Source: Hymenobacter duratus
GTDB taxonomy: Bacteria > Bacteroidota > Bacteroidia > Cytophagales > Hymenobacteraceae
Reading direction: 5' to 3'
Assembly: GCF_014698995.1 (NCBI RefSeq)
Contig: NZ_JACWZZ010000001.1
Location: 1,074,501-1,138,500 of the forward strand
Length of the DNA: 64,000 nucleotides
A model generated the notes under the pieces. The model worked only from the letters and a program-made list of their open reading frames with translations. It made no database searches and was not told where the DNA came from. The position numbers and the translations under genes were made by a program. This document shows, piece by piece, positions 1 to 8,843 of the stretch. Position 1 is the stretch's first letter; every line of letters begins with the position of its first letter.

Positions 1-59
1 TCATCAAGTCGTTCTAAGCCGAGCAACAGAACCGTGGGCGTAAATCCCCGCCCAAGCTG

Positions 60-137
60 TAGCCCGAAGCGGTGCTTCGGCCCGGATACCAGGAGCCGGA
101 CAACGGCCCCCACGCGCCGAAGCACCGCTTCGGGCTA
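60..137. repeat. REP-like double palindrome
   Basis: Positions 60-81 and 116-137 are perfect 22-bp inverted copies separated by 34 bp. Each arm is itself a dyad of the form CCGAAGC-nnn-GCTTCGG. This nested arrangement is typical of REP/BIME-type intergenic elements. Bases 1-252 otherwise hold no convincing gene: a minus-strand open frame at 4-204 has no family resemblance and crosses this repeat. Confidence 0.6.
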
Positions 138-252
138 GAGCAGCTGCTTGAACCAAGAGTGCAACAACAGGTGTTCGGCTCTCACTTAGGCAAGCTCTTT
201 GCACTCAGCAGTTTTTCCAGGTTCTGGCTTCTCCTGTCTCAGCTCTCCCCAT

Positions 253-633
253 ATGCTTTCCACACTGTTTCTTTCCGGTATGCTGGCCCTGAGTCCGGTG
301 CAGCCGCAGCCGCGGGTGCCGTTTGTGGCGTCCGCACCGGCCGGCTCGCTGGAACCGTGCCGCATCTACGGCTCGGTATATCTGGAGCGGGACCCGCGCC
401 GCCGGGGCTTCTGCTTCGGAGCCGTGTATGAGGAGCCGGAAGAAGCCTTTGCCGATGTGCTGGTGTTTCCCGAAACGAATAAGCTCTTCGCCGATAAGGC
501 CGGCCTGTGGTATATCACTGAGGCCCGCGACTTCGCCGACTACGTGCTGTTCGTATCCGACAACCGCTCGTTGGCCGACTTCAGCATCCACTATACCAAG
601 GTGCGCTCCTTCGCCGGCTGCCGGAAAAATTAG
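253..633 (+). CDS. small secreted protein, DUF6150-like
   Basis: A 126-residue protein that begins with a short hydrophobic signal-like segment (MLSTLFLSGMLALSPVQ) and continues with motifs of the type CRIYGSVYLE, ADVLVFPE, ADKAGLWYITE, ADYVLFVSDN and ADFSIHYTK. These are regularly spaced Ala-Asp containing beta-strand units, which resembles the DUF6150 family of small repeat proteins found in Bacteroidota. The start at 253 was chosen because the in-frame upstream extension from 199 adds a non-signal-like stretch. Two or more cysteines (residues near the first strand and near the C-terminus, GCRKN) could form a disulfide if exported. It is followed directly by a strong hairpin terminator. Function unknown; location in the periplasm or outside is inferred only from the N-terminus. 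Confidence 0.65.
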   Translation: MLSTLFLSGMLALSPVQPQPRVPFVASAPAGSLEPCRIYGSVYLERDPRRRGFCFGAVYEEPEEAFADVLVFPETNKLFADKAGLWYITEARDFADYVLFVSDNRSLADFSIHYTKVRSFAGCRKN

Positions 634-650
634 TTTCCTCACGAATGCAT

Positions 651-684
651 AAAAGGGCCGCTCCTGAGTAGGAGCGGCCCTTTT
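651..684. terminator. bidirectional hairpin terminator
   Basis: The inverted repeat AAAAGGGCCGCTCCT / AGGAGCGGCCCTTTT with a short loop ends in a T run on the plus strand and an A run read from the other side. It ends the small secreted gene and would also end the OmpA-like remnant that runs toward it. Confidence 0.85.
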
Positions 685-775
685 ATGTGCTATTCATAGG
701 AGTTTGCAGCTTCATGCGCACCACGCGGCGGTTCTGGGTCTTGCCTTCCGCCGTATGGCAATAGGTGTCGGTCTC
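683..775 (-). pseudogene. remnant of an OmpA-type C-terminus
   Basis: Read on the minus strand, this stretch gives about 30 in-frame residues containing ESEATTETDT, AEGKTQNRRVVRMKL and then a stop at 683-685. The AEGK-QNRRV motif is the closing signature of the OmpA peptidoglycan-binding domain. The expected preceding part of the domain is not present in any frame in the 160 bp upstream, so this looks like a decayed or truncated gene end. The stop codon lies against the terminator at 651-684. From 776 to 938 nothing gene-like is seen apart from an AAAGGAGGTGAT sequence at 801-812. Confidence 0.55.
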
Positions 776-938
776 AGTGGTAGCCTCCGATTCTCGCCTC
801 AAAGGAGGTGATATTGCTGAAAAAGCTGTGCATGCAAAAGGCAAGTAGCTGTTGCCGCTGGCATTGGCACACCCGGTTTTTCCTGCGACCTTTGCGGCCC
901 GGTTCTGCCGGTTTCCTCCGAACTGTTTCCTTCTGACT

Positions 939-1772
939 ATGGATTTTGTTGAAGTACGTGTGCAGGCTCCTGCCGAGCTGTCCGATATTCTGGTAGCCGA
1001 GCTGGCTGAGGTAGGCTACGACACCTTCGAAGACAATGACGAAGGCTTCTGCGCCTACATTGATGAGGACAAGTTCTCGGCCGATGCTATTGCCGAGGTC
1101 ATGAGCCGCTACGAGGGCCAGGGCGAGCTGACGTATGAGCACCGCGTGATTACGCGCCAGAACTGGAACGCGGAGTGGGAAAAGAACTTCCAGCCGCTCG
1201 TTATTGCCGACAAGGTATCGGTGCGCGCGCCGTTCCATGAGGCCCGGCCCGACCTGCAGTATGAAATCGTCATCATGCCGCGCATGTCATTTGGTACCGG
1301 CCACCACGATACCACGGCCCTGATGATCACCAACCAGCTCGATATCGACCACCAGGGCAAGCGGGTGCTGGACATGGGCTGTGGCACCGGTATCCTGGCC
1401 GTTATGGCCGTGCATCTGGGCGCCAGCTACGTGCTGGCCGTGGACGTGGAGCCCTGGACCGCCGAAAATGCCGCCGACAACGCCGCCGAGAACAACGTGC
1501 AGGACAAGGTGGAAGCCCGCCTCGGCGACATCACCGCGCTGGAAGGCGAGGAGCTGTTCGACATTATCCTGGCCAACATCAACCGCAACGTGCTGCTCGA
1601 GGACATGGGCGCCTACGGCCAGTATCTGAAGCCGGGCTGCCCCATTCTGTTTTCCGGTTTCTACGAAGAAGACCTGGCCCTGATCCGCGCTGCCGCCGAA
1701 GCCCAGGGGCTGCGCTACGAAAGCCACCGCACCCAGAACCACTGGGTTTCGGCTATCTTCCGTAAGCCGTAG
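939..1772 (+). CDS. prmA: ribosomal protein L11 methyltransferase
   Basis: PrmA trimethylates ribosomal protein L11 using S-adenosylmethionine in the cytoplasm. The 277-residue product begins MDFVEVRVQAPAELSDILVA, as in Bacteroidota PrmA, so the start at 939 is preferred over the in-frame codon at 852. The Rossmann SAM motif VLDMGCGTGILAVMA lies near residues 143-157, preceded by the conserved MSFGTGHHDTT segment that is a PrmA hallmark, and followed by the ILANINRNVLL motif (the NPPF-like substrate motif of class I methyltransferases). The C-terminus ends NHWVSAIFRKP, also typical. The gene stands alone and is followed by a strong hairpin terminator. No SD site precedes the start. Confidence 0.95.
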   Translation: MDFVEVRVQAPAELSDILVAELAEVGYDTFEDNDEGFCAYIDEDKFSADAIAEVMSRYEGQGELTYEHRVITRQNWNAEWEKNFQPLVIADKVSVRAPFHEARPDLQYEIVIMPRMSFGTGHHDTTALMITNQLDIDHQGKRVLDMGCGTGILAVMAVHLGASYVLAVDVEPWTAENAADNAAENNVQDKVEARLGDITALEGEELFDIILANINRNVLLEDMGAYGQYLKPGCPILFSGFYEEDLALIRAAAEAQGLRYESHRTQNHWVSAIFRKP

Positions 1773-1795
1773 ATTGTTAACAGCACCTCACAACA

Positions 1796-1830
1796 AAAAG
1801 CCCGTTCTGCTTAGCAGAACGGGCTTTTTG
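1796..1830. terminator. bidirectional terminator between convergent genes
   Basis: AAAAAGCCCGTTCTGC / GCAGAACGGGCTTTTT is a perfect stem with a tight loop. It serves prmA on the plus strand and the convergent hypothetical gene at 1848-2189 on the minus strand. Confidence 0.9.
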
Positions 1831-1847
1831 TTGTATCGTCAATCAGG

Positions 1848-2189
1848 TTAGAGGCACAGCGCCAGCCATTCCTCATCGGAGAGGCCGTAGTCGACAGGAT
1901 TCTCATGGACCAGCGCTTTGCGGCTGAGTTTGGGCAGAATGTTGTGTGGAGGAACCAGGTAGTGGCGGGCTAGTCGGTCGAGGGCGGCTTTGCCGCGGCG
2001 CACGATAACGGTGCCGCATTCGGGCTGTACCTGCACCTCGGGGTCAACCAGCAGGAGCATATCCTTCCATTCCGAGACAGTAGCAGATGACTTGCCCAGC
2101 CGCTGGGTAATATCATCGCGCAAGGTCTGGACTGCGCGCAGCAGCGCGTTCGGGGCGAGGGCGGAAAGCCGGGAAGCAGCGTTGAGCAT
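1848..2189 (-). CDS. hypothetical protein, 113 residues
   Basis: I do not recognise this protein. It starts MLNAASRLSALAPNALLRAV, is predicted mostly helical, has no signal peptide or membrane segment, and contains a middle part LLLVDPEVQVQPECGTVIVRRGKAAL that could be two beta strands. Its codon use is like that of its neighbours and it uses ATG. A near-consensus -7 box (TATCTTTC, minus strand, 2242-2249) lies about 55 bp before the start. It converges on prmA and shares its terminator. The 339-bp gap from 2190 to the next gene holds this weak promoter and no other gene or repeat that I can see. Confidence 0.6.
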   Translation of the reverse strand: MLNAASRLSALAPNALLRAVQTLRDDITQRLGKSSATVSEWKDMLLLVDPEVQVQPECGTVIVRRGKAALDRLARHYLVPPHNILPKLSRKALVHENPVDYGLSDEEWLALCL

Positions 2190-2528
2190 GAGACAAGATT
2201 ACGGTGGGTGGTCTGCTATAAGGATACGCAGATGCGGTTTGGAAAGATACCCTTTTCGGCTGGAGCGCGCCACTAGTTCACCAATAAATCTACAAAACCT
2301 TCCCTGCTACACCTGTTCTGCCCGGTTTGTGCCTGGGGCAATGCATAAACAGCAACAGCGCTGAATTTTGGCACCTGCCCGCCGTGATACTATGGAGGTA
2401 TGATTGGATAGTATTTACCCTAAACTGGCTAAAACGACGAATACGCTCAGCCGGAGTGTATTGCCATGAGAATACCGTTCGTTTTACCGAAATTGTAGGC
2501 GACTAATCAGGTTCCGACGGAATTTTCT

Positions 2529-5500
2529 ATGAAGCAATCCGCTTTCGGTTGGCTTTGCGCCATGGTGCTGACGCTCAGTGCGCCAGCGCTGGCCCAGCAG
2601 ACCAAACCGCAACAACCAGCTAAAACGCAGCCTGCCGGCACCCCCGCGCCGGTTGCCCGCTTTACCGGCAAGCTATCCACTGACCCTGCCCAGTTTATGC
2701 AGGATGTGCAGCTGATGATGGCGGCTACCAACAACGCTGCTGCCAAAAACACAGCCGCTAAACTGCAGCAGCTATGGGCCAGCAACAAGCTCACGTCTAC
2801 GCAGCAGGGCAGCATTGTGACCCTGTCGCAGCAGATGCTGACGCTGGGCTACAAGGCGCGCCCGCACTTGGAGGCCTTGTTTAATGCGGTGGTGGCAGGA
2901 GCTACAGTTCAGAACTTCTCCGACAAGCAGATGGACGAGTTTCTGGACGTGGCCACCAAGACCGTGCGCACCGACCCGGGCCCGGAAGCGGCCAAGTTTC
3001 TGAGCTCTGCCGCGCAGTTCCTGGATACCAAAGTACTTTTCACTTCCCGCTACAACACGCTGCGGGTAATTGGCGGCACCTTCTCGTTTGCCTACAACGA
3101 CCAGGACATGCCGAGCATGGCCCCGACGACTGCGCCGGTTGCGGCCCCGCCGGCCGCCGCCGTGGTCACGCAGCCACTCACTACCAAGCCCGGTGCCAAG
3201 ACGCCAGCTAAAAAGGCCGCGCCCAAAAAACGCAAGTCTGATGGCTGGGACTCTGCCGACCTGTGGAGCAGCAGCGGCGGCAGCGGCTGGGGCGACAGCA
3301 ATGACGGCTGGGGCGCGCCGGCCAAGAAAACACCGGCTAAAACTACTCCTGCCAAAGCCGGGGCAACGCCGGCCGCCAAGGAGCCGGAACCGGCGCCCGC
3401 CTTCGAGCCCGCGCCCTATTTCGATAGCTACGTGGCACCACCTACCCGTGGGCCAGTGCTGGTGCTGAAGGATGCGGATTTGTTCATGTCGACCGGGGGC
3501 GACTCTATCACCATCCGGAAAACCAGCGGGGCCGTGGTGCCTCAGACCGGCAAGTTTGTGGGCTACGGCGGCCAGTATGGCTGGCAGGTGAACGGCAACC
3601 CCGCCACCGCCGACCTCACTACCTACGACTTCGACCTGAACAAAGCCGAATTCACGGCGGAGCCCGTGACGCTAACGTATCCGGCGGTGTTGGAAACGCC
3701 GGTAAAAGGTGCGCTTTCTTACAAGAGCCTAAAGAAGAAACCTGGTGCCGCCGACTCCGGCTATCCGCGCTTCATTTCCCTCACCAACGATGCCCGCGTC
3801 AAGAATATCGGCGAAAACATCCGCTACTACGGGGGCTTCTCGCTGGCCGGCAGCCGCGTATTGTCGGCGGCGCTGGACGGCTCGTTGTCGCGCATTTTCG
3901 TGGATTTGGATGGCAAGCCCAAGTTCCGGGCTTCGTCGCGGGCCTATGTGCTCGGCGACTCGCTGATTACCGCTGAGCGGGCTTCGGTTACTATTTTCGA
4001 AGACAAAATTGACTCGCTTACGCACCCTGGCGTGAAGCTGAAATACACGAAGAAAGGGCAAGTGCTGCAACTGGCGCGCGAGGCAGGCCTCTACAAATCC
4101 ACGCCTTACTTTGACAGCTACCACCAGATGGAAATTACGGCGGAGATGTTGAGCTGGCCTATTCGTACGCCCGACATCAACTTCTCCATGCTGACGGCCA
4201 AGAACCAGGTGACGGCCAACTTTGAGTCGAAGGAGTTCTACACCAATACCCGCTACCAGCAGATCAAGTCCATCAACAAGCTGCACCCGCTGCAGATGGT
4301 GGTAGGCTACAGCGCCGAAAACGGCAACAAGCGCCGCTTCACGGTGCAGGAAGTAGCTGACTTCCGCAAGCTGAAGCCCGAAAACGTGCGCTCTGCCGCC
4401 GCCGGCCTCGCCCGCGACGGCTACGTGGACTGGAACCCCCAAACCCAGCAGATTACGCTGCGCCCCAAGGCCACGCACTACGTGAATTCAAGCCGCGGCA
4501 AAAAGGACTACGACCATATTGCCATCAAGAGCCTCTCGCCTGCGGGCAAGAACGCCACGCTCAACCTGAACACCAACGACCTGATTGTGCGGGGTGTGGA
4601 CCGCTTCAACTTCTCCGACGACTCCGTGACGGTGTTCGTGAAGCCGGACTCCAGCATCATCCGCATCCAGAAAAACCGCGGCATCCTGTTCAACGGAACG
4701 GTAGTGGCCTCGTCGTTTGTGTTCAAGGGCAAGGAGTTCAAGTTCGACTACGACGGTTTCTTCATTGACTTGGCCCAGATTGACTCCATCATCGTGAAGG
4801 GCAAAGGCTCGAAAGGCTCCGTCATGAAGGCCCGCAAGGACACCGACTTTACGCTCACCAATAAGAAGAAGACCTCAACGGGCAAGCTCTATATCAACCA
4901 CCCCAACAACAAATCGGGGCGCAAGAAGCTGGGGGCTTATCCGTCGTTCGATGCCACTACCGGTGCCTATGTGTACTTTGATAAGCCCGAAGTGCTGGGC
5001 GGCGCTTACGATACCACCGTCTACTTCGACATACCGCCTTTCAAGCTCGACTCGCTCAACAACAAGAACCGTTCGGCAGTAGGCTTTAAAGGCACATTCG
5101 TGTCGGGCGGTATTGTGCCGGACCTGAAAACCAAGCTGGTTCTGCAGGACGACGGCTCATTGGGCTTCACCTACGACCTGCCCAAAGAAGGCGTGCCGGT
5201 ATACGGCGGCAAAGGCCGACTCTTCAACAAAGTGAAGATGAGCAACCGCGGTATCCAGGGCATCGGCGACATCAAGTACCTCACCAGCACGCTTAGCTCC
5301 GACCAATTTATCTTCTACAAAGACTCCGTCGTGACGGTGGGCAAGTCGGGCGTTATTCTGCCGGGGCCGCTCAATGGCACCGAGTTTACGAAGGTGACGC
5401 TGCCAGCCGGCTACCAGATGAAGTGGGCCGTGAAGCAGGACTCGATGTACCTGAGCACCCAGCCGCAGGGCCTGGCCATGAAGATGTACGGCGACCAGTA

Positions 5501-8036
5501 TGGCTTCAAAGGCACGGCTACGCTCACGCCCGGCGGCCTCTACGGCGACGGCGGCATGGATGGCCCGCAGTCCTTTATCCGCTCCACCCAGATTGCCTTC
5601 AAGCCTACCAGCTACACCGGCAAAAAATCCACGCTTAGCATCAAGTCGGCGGAACCCAACAAGCCGGCCCTCACGGCCAACAACGTGGCTTTCTCCTACG
5701 ACGTGAAGAACGGAAACACCTCCTTCGCCCGTGAGGAAGGCGACTCCAAGTCCAGCATCGACCTGCCGTATTCCGACTACCGAACCACGCTTTCGGGCGG
5801 TAAGTGGGACTTCAAGAAGAAGCTGGTGCAGCTGAAAGTAGCGCCCGGCGCCGACTCTACGCGGTCTTACTTCTACTCGACCAAGCCCGACCAGAAAGGC
5901 TTGAAGTTCCGGGCGGCTACTGGCCAGTACGACCTGACCCGCTACCGCCTCATTGCGGGCGGTGTGCCCCGCATTGCGGCCGCCGACGCTTGGATTGAGC
6001 CCGATTCAAACAAAGTGTACATCCTGGCCAACGCACAGATGCGCACCTTCCAGAACGCCGGTATCGTGATGGATACACTGGCCAAGTTCCACAACCTGTA
6101 CAAAGGCGAAATCAAGGTGCTGTCGCGCACGGCTTTCACCGGCAACGCGCTGTATAGCTACAAAAACGCCTCTGCCGACTCCTTCGCCATCAAGTTCGCT
6201 AACTTCCAGGTCGACTCGACTGCCATGCTGGCGGGCGGGCCCAAGGGAGCCAAGAAGAGCGGATTGCTGAAGAAAGGCAACGATCTGGAGGATGCGCCGC
6301 TTTCCCCGGCCACCATGGCCGTGGCCTCGATTGATGCCAAGGACAAGTTTCATCTGGCGCCGCGCATTGCCTACCGCGGGGGCGTGAACATGAACTCCAA
6401 GCGCCGCGGCTTCATTTTCGATGGGCAGGGTCGCCTCGAGTTCAGCAAGGTGCCAACTGCCGCCGACTGGTTTGCGGTGCAGGATTCCATCGACCCCAAA
6501 GCCATCCGGCTGCGTATTCCGGACCCGGTAGCGCCGCCTACCCGCAGCAAGGCCGATGAAGTAGGCGACGCCAGCGCGCTGTTTACGGGCCTGTTTATGT
6601 CGGAAGGCACGGGCAAAGTGTACCCGCTGTATGCGGGCCCCAAGCTCGATATCATCGACCGGAACCTGTTCCAGGTGGGCGGTTACCTGTCCTTCGATCA
6701 GAAGAAGGGCGTCTACACCATTGCCAACCACGACCTCACTGACCCCAACATCTACGAGGGCTCGGTGCTCACCTTCACCGACTCAACCGGCGGCCTCAGC
6801 TTCCGGGGCAAGCTCAACCTGATCAACTCCAACAAGGACTACGGCATCACGGCGGCCGGCGTAGGCACGGCCAAGCCCGACAGCAACCGCTACGACCTGG
6901 ATACCTTCATGGCCTTCGACATCAACATGCCGGAGAAAGCCGTGGAAGCTATGGGTGTGGATATGGCCACGAATACCAAAGGCTCACCGGAAGCCCTCAA
7001 TGGCTCGCAAGAGGAGTATTACAAGCTGGGCGAGTTCCTGGGCAGCAAAGCCGTGCAGTCGTATTCGGAGCGGCGCGGCAAGTATGAGCCGCTCCAGAAA
7101 ATTTCGCCGAAGATGCTGCACACCGTGGTCCTCAACAAAGTGGACCTGCGCTGGAGCGAGAAGTTCAAGGCTTGGTACTCGGTGGGCAAGATTGGCCTCG
7201 TGAGCATCGGCAAGAAGGATCTGAACGTGCTCATCGATGGCTACATCGAGATTCATAAGGGCGACAACAATACCGACGAGGTAAACCTCTACCTCGAAGC
7301 TGAGCCCCAAACCTGGTACTTTATGAAATACTCGGGCACGGCTATGCTCGCCAAAGCTCAGCATGGCTCGTTCGATGAAATCATCGGGCGTGCGGCCAAA
7401 GGCGACTACAACACGGCCACGCAGTACGGCTTCTACCTCGGCGATGACCAAGAGGTGCAGCAGTTCCTAGTACGCTTCCGCCGCGACTACCTCAAGGAAG
7501 ACCCCAAGAAGAAACGCGCCGCGCCGGTGTCGTCGGCCTCGCAGAGCACCGGCAACTTCGACTTCGACCAAGATGCCAGCAAGAAGAAAAAGAAGAAGGG
7601 CAACGAGCCTGCTTTCGATGCGGATGGTATGCCGATAGAAGAAGCGCCGGTGGATAAGAAAAAGAAGAACAAGAAGGAAACCGCCGCCGACCCGAACGAC
7701 CCCTTCGGTGGGGGAGATGCTGGTGCTGCTCCGGCCGAGGCTCCTAAGAAAAAGGAGAAGAAAGCTGACCCCGTAGCCGACGAGCCGGCTCCGGCGGAGG
7801 ATACCTCCAAAAAGAAAAAGGAGAAAGCCACCGAGCCCGCGCCAACTCCCGCTAAACCGACTGCAACACCGGAGCCCGCCACTACTGAGCCAGCCATAGA
7901 CCCCAAGCAGGCGAAGAAGGAAGAAGAGCGCAAAGCCAAGGAAGCCGAGAAGCTGAAAAAGGAAGAAGAGAAGAAGGCCAAGGAAGAAGAAAAGAAGAAA
8001 AAGGCCAACGAAAACGACCCCTTCGGCGGCTCATAA
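2529..8036 (+). CDS. giant secreted beta-rich protein with Lys/Glu tail
   Basis: A 1835-residue protein with a clear signal peptide (MKQSAFGWLCAMVLTLSAPA, cleavage near residue 22). After it come a helical part (about 25-200), a low-complexity linker rich in Pro, Ala, Lys and Thr that includes a Trp/Gly/Ser patch (WDSADLWSSSGGSGWGDSND near residue 240), and a very long middle (about 300-1640) of alternating hydrophobic residues with many KG, YG and FxF turns, suggesting repeated beta sheets. One recurrent theme resembles FNGTVVASSFVFKGKEFKF near residue 720. The last 180 residues are almost only Lys, Glu, Ala, Pro, with NDPFGG occurring twice, the second at the C-terminus. There is no type IX secretion C-terminal domain or obvious enzyme motif. 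I do not know the function; an envelope structural or assembly role is a guess. The gene has its own terminator. Confidence 0.85.
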   Translation: MKQSAFGWLCAMVLTLSAPALAQQTKPQQPAKTQPAGTPAPVARFTGKLSTDPAQFMQDVQLMMAATNNAAAKNTAAKLQQLWASNKLTSTQQGSIVTLSQQMLTLGYKARPHLEALFNAVVAGATVQNFSDKQMDEFLDVATKTVRTDPGPEAAKFLSSAAQFLDTKVLFTSRYNTLRVIGGTFSFAYNDQDMPSMAPTTAPVAAPPAAAVVTQPLTTKPGAKTPAKKAAPKKRKSDGWDSADLWSSSGGSGWGDSNDGWGAPAKKTPAKTTPAKAGATPAAKEPEPAPAFEPAPYFDSYVAPPTRGPVLVLKDADLFMSTGGDSITIRKTSGAVVPQTGKFVGYGGQYGWQVNGNPATADLTTYDFDLNKAEFTAEPVTLTYPAVLETPVKGALSYKSLKKKPGAADSGYPRFISLTNDARVKNIGENIRYYGGFSLAGSRVLSAALDGSLSRIFVDLDGKPKFRASSRAYVLGDSLITAERASVTIFEDKIDSLTHPGVKLKYTKKGQVLQLAREAGLYKSTPYFDSYHQMEITAEMLSWPIRTPDINFSMLTAKNQVTANFESKEFYTNTRYQQIKSINKLHPLQMVVGYSAENGNKRRFTVQEVADFRKLKPENVRSAAAGLARDGYVDWNPQTQQITLRPKATHYVNSSRGKKDYDHIAIKSLSPAGKNATLNLNTNDLIVRGVDRFNFSDDSVTVFVKPDSSIIRIQKNRGILFNGTVVASSFVFKGKEFKFDYDGFFIDLAQIDSIIVKGKGSKGSVMKARKDTDFTLTNKKKTSTGKLYINHPNNKSGRKKLGAYPSFDATTGAYVYFDKPEVLGGAYDTTVYFDIPPFKLDSLNNKNRSAVGFKGTFVSGGIVPDLKTKLVLQDDGSLGFTYDLPKEGVPVYGGKGRLFNKVKMSNRGIQGIGDIKYLTSTLSSDQFIFYKDSVVTVGKSGVILPGPLNGTEFTKVTLPAGYQMKWAVKQDSMYLSTQPQGLAMKMYGDQYGFKGTATLTPGGLYGDGGMDGPQSFIRSTQIAFKPTSYTGKKSTLSIKSAEPNKPALTANNVAFSYDVKNGNTSFAREEGDSKSSIDLPYSDYRTTLSGGKWDFKKKLVQLKVAPGADSTRSYFYSTKPDQKGLKFRAATGQYDLTRYRLIAGGVPRIAAADAWIEPDSNKVYILANAQMRTFQNAGIVMDTLAKFHNLYKGEIKVLSRTAFTGNALYSYKNASADSFAIKFANFQVDSTAMLAGGPKGAKKSGLLKKGNDLEDAPLSPATMAVASIDAKDKFHLAPRIAYRGGVNMNSKRRGFIFDGQGRLEFSKVPTAADWFAVQDSIDPKAIRLRIPDPVAPPTRSKADEVGDASALFTGLFMSEGTGKVYPLYAGPKLDIIDRNLFQVGGYLSFDQKKGVYTIANHDLTDPNIYEGSVLTFTDSTGGLSFRGKLNLINSNKDYGITAAGVGTAKPDSNRYDLDTFMAFDINMPEKAVEAMGVDMATNTKGSPEALNGSQEEYYKLGEFLGSKAVQSYSERRGKYEPLQKISPKMLHTVVLNKVDLRWSEKFKAWYSVGKIGLVSIGKKDLNVLIDGYIEIHKGDNNTDEVNLYLEAEPQTWYFMKYSGTAMLAKAQHGSFDEIIGRAAKGDYNTATQYGFYLGDDQEVQQFLVRFRRDYLKEDPKKKRAAPVSSASQSTGNFDFDQDASKKKKKKGNEPAFDADGMPIEEAPVDKKKKNKKETAADPNDPFGGGDAGAAPAEAPKKKEKKADPVADEPAPAEDTSKKKKEKATEPAPTPAKPTATPEPATTEPAIDPKQAKKEEERKAKEAEKLKKEEEKKAKEEEKKKKANENDPFGGS

Positions 8037-8044
8037 GTCCCACC

Positions 8045-8080
8045 AAAAATACCCCGGCCACATGGTCGGGGTATTTTTTT
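8045..8080 (+). terminator. hairpin terminator
   Basis: AAAAATACCCCG and CGGGGTATTTTT form a perfect stem around a 10-nt loop, followed by a T run, 9 bp after the stop of the giant secreted protein. Confidence 0.9.
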
Positions 8081-8138
8081 GTTGCTTGGGCGCAATGTTT
8101 CGGTCGGGGGCCGCTGGCGGCAGACCGGGCCATACTTC

Positions 8139-8146
8139 TATCTTTG
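8139..8146 (+). promoter_or_regulatory. -7 promoter box of plsY
   Basis: TATCTTTG matches the Bacteroidota -7 consensus TAnnTTTG exactly and lies 28 bp before the plsY start codon. A matching TTTG at -33 is not obvious. Confidence 0.6.
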
Positions 8147-8174
8147 GCCTCTTCGCTTTCTGCTCTCCCTCCCC

Positions 8175-8816
8175 ATGAACATTCCCATCATCCTCGGCCT
8201 GCTGGTGGCCGCCTACCTGCTTGGCTCTATTCCTACAGCCCTGTGGGTGGGTCAGCGCTTCTTCGGCCTCGACATCCGGGAGCATGGCTCCGGCAACGCC
8301 GGCGCCACCAATACCTTCCGGGTACTGGGCAAGAAGCCCGGCTCCTTTGTCATGGCCATTGATGTGCTAAAGGGCTGGGCCGCCACGTCGCTGGCGCAGG
8401 TGATGCTCAATCAAGGCGCCATCGAGGCTGGGCAGCTACTGTACTTCCAGCTGGCTTGCGGCATTCTGGCTATTCTGGGACATATATACCCGGTGTTTGC
8501 AGGCTTTCGGGGTGGCAAGGGCGTGGCCACGGTGCTGGGCATGATGCTGGCCATTGCGCCCGCCACGGTGGGCGTCTGTATCCTCGTATTCCTGGCCGTG
8601 CTGGCTACCACGCAGTACGTGTCCCTATCCTCCATGACGGCTGGCGTGGCCTTTGCGCTGCTCCAACTGCTGCCCGCCTTCCGCCCTCAGAATCAGTTGC
8701 TGGTGTGGTTCGGCTTTATTCTGGCGGCGCTGCTCATCTACACCCACCGCGCCAACATCGGGCGGCTGCGGGCCGGCACCGAAAGCCGCGTGCCGCTGCC
8801 GTGGAAGCGGAAGTAG
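8175..8816 (+). CDS. plsY: glycerol-3-phosphate acyltransferase PlsY
   Basis: PlsY transfers an acyl group from acyl phosphate to glycerol-3-phosphate, the first step of phospholipid synthesis, in the inner membrane. The 213-residue product starts MNIPIILGLLVAAYLLGSIP, the usual PlsY start, and the in-frame upstream extension from 8079 runs through the terminator and promoter, so it is rejected. The conserved motifs GSGNAGATN (near 38-46) and GFRGGKGVAT (near 110) are the family's loops for phosphate and acyl-phosphate binding. Five or so membrane segments are visible. A -7 box lies 28 bp upstream. The next gene starts 27 bp downstream but is unrelated. Confidence 0.95.
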   Translation: MNIPIILGLLVAAYLLGSIPTALWVGQRFFGLDIREHGSGNAGATNTFRVLGKKPGSFVMAIDVLKGWAATSLAQVMLNQGAIEAGQLLYFQLACGILAILGHIYPVFAGFRGGKGVATVLGMMLAIAPATVGVCILVFLAVLATTQYVSLSSMTAGVAFALLQLLPAFRPQNQLLVWFGFILAALLIYTHRANIGRLRAGTESRVPLPWKRK

Positions 8817-8843
8817 CTGTGTGTGGAAACAACCTATCAGAGG

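Noticed and set aside
4..204. Minus-strand open frame of 66 codons at the left edge
   Set aside because: It crosses the nested palindrome at 60-137, has no family resemblance and no promoter.
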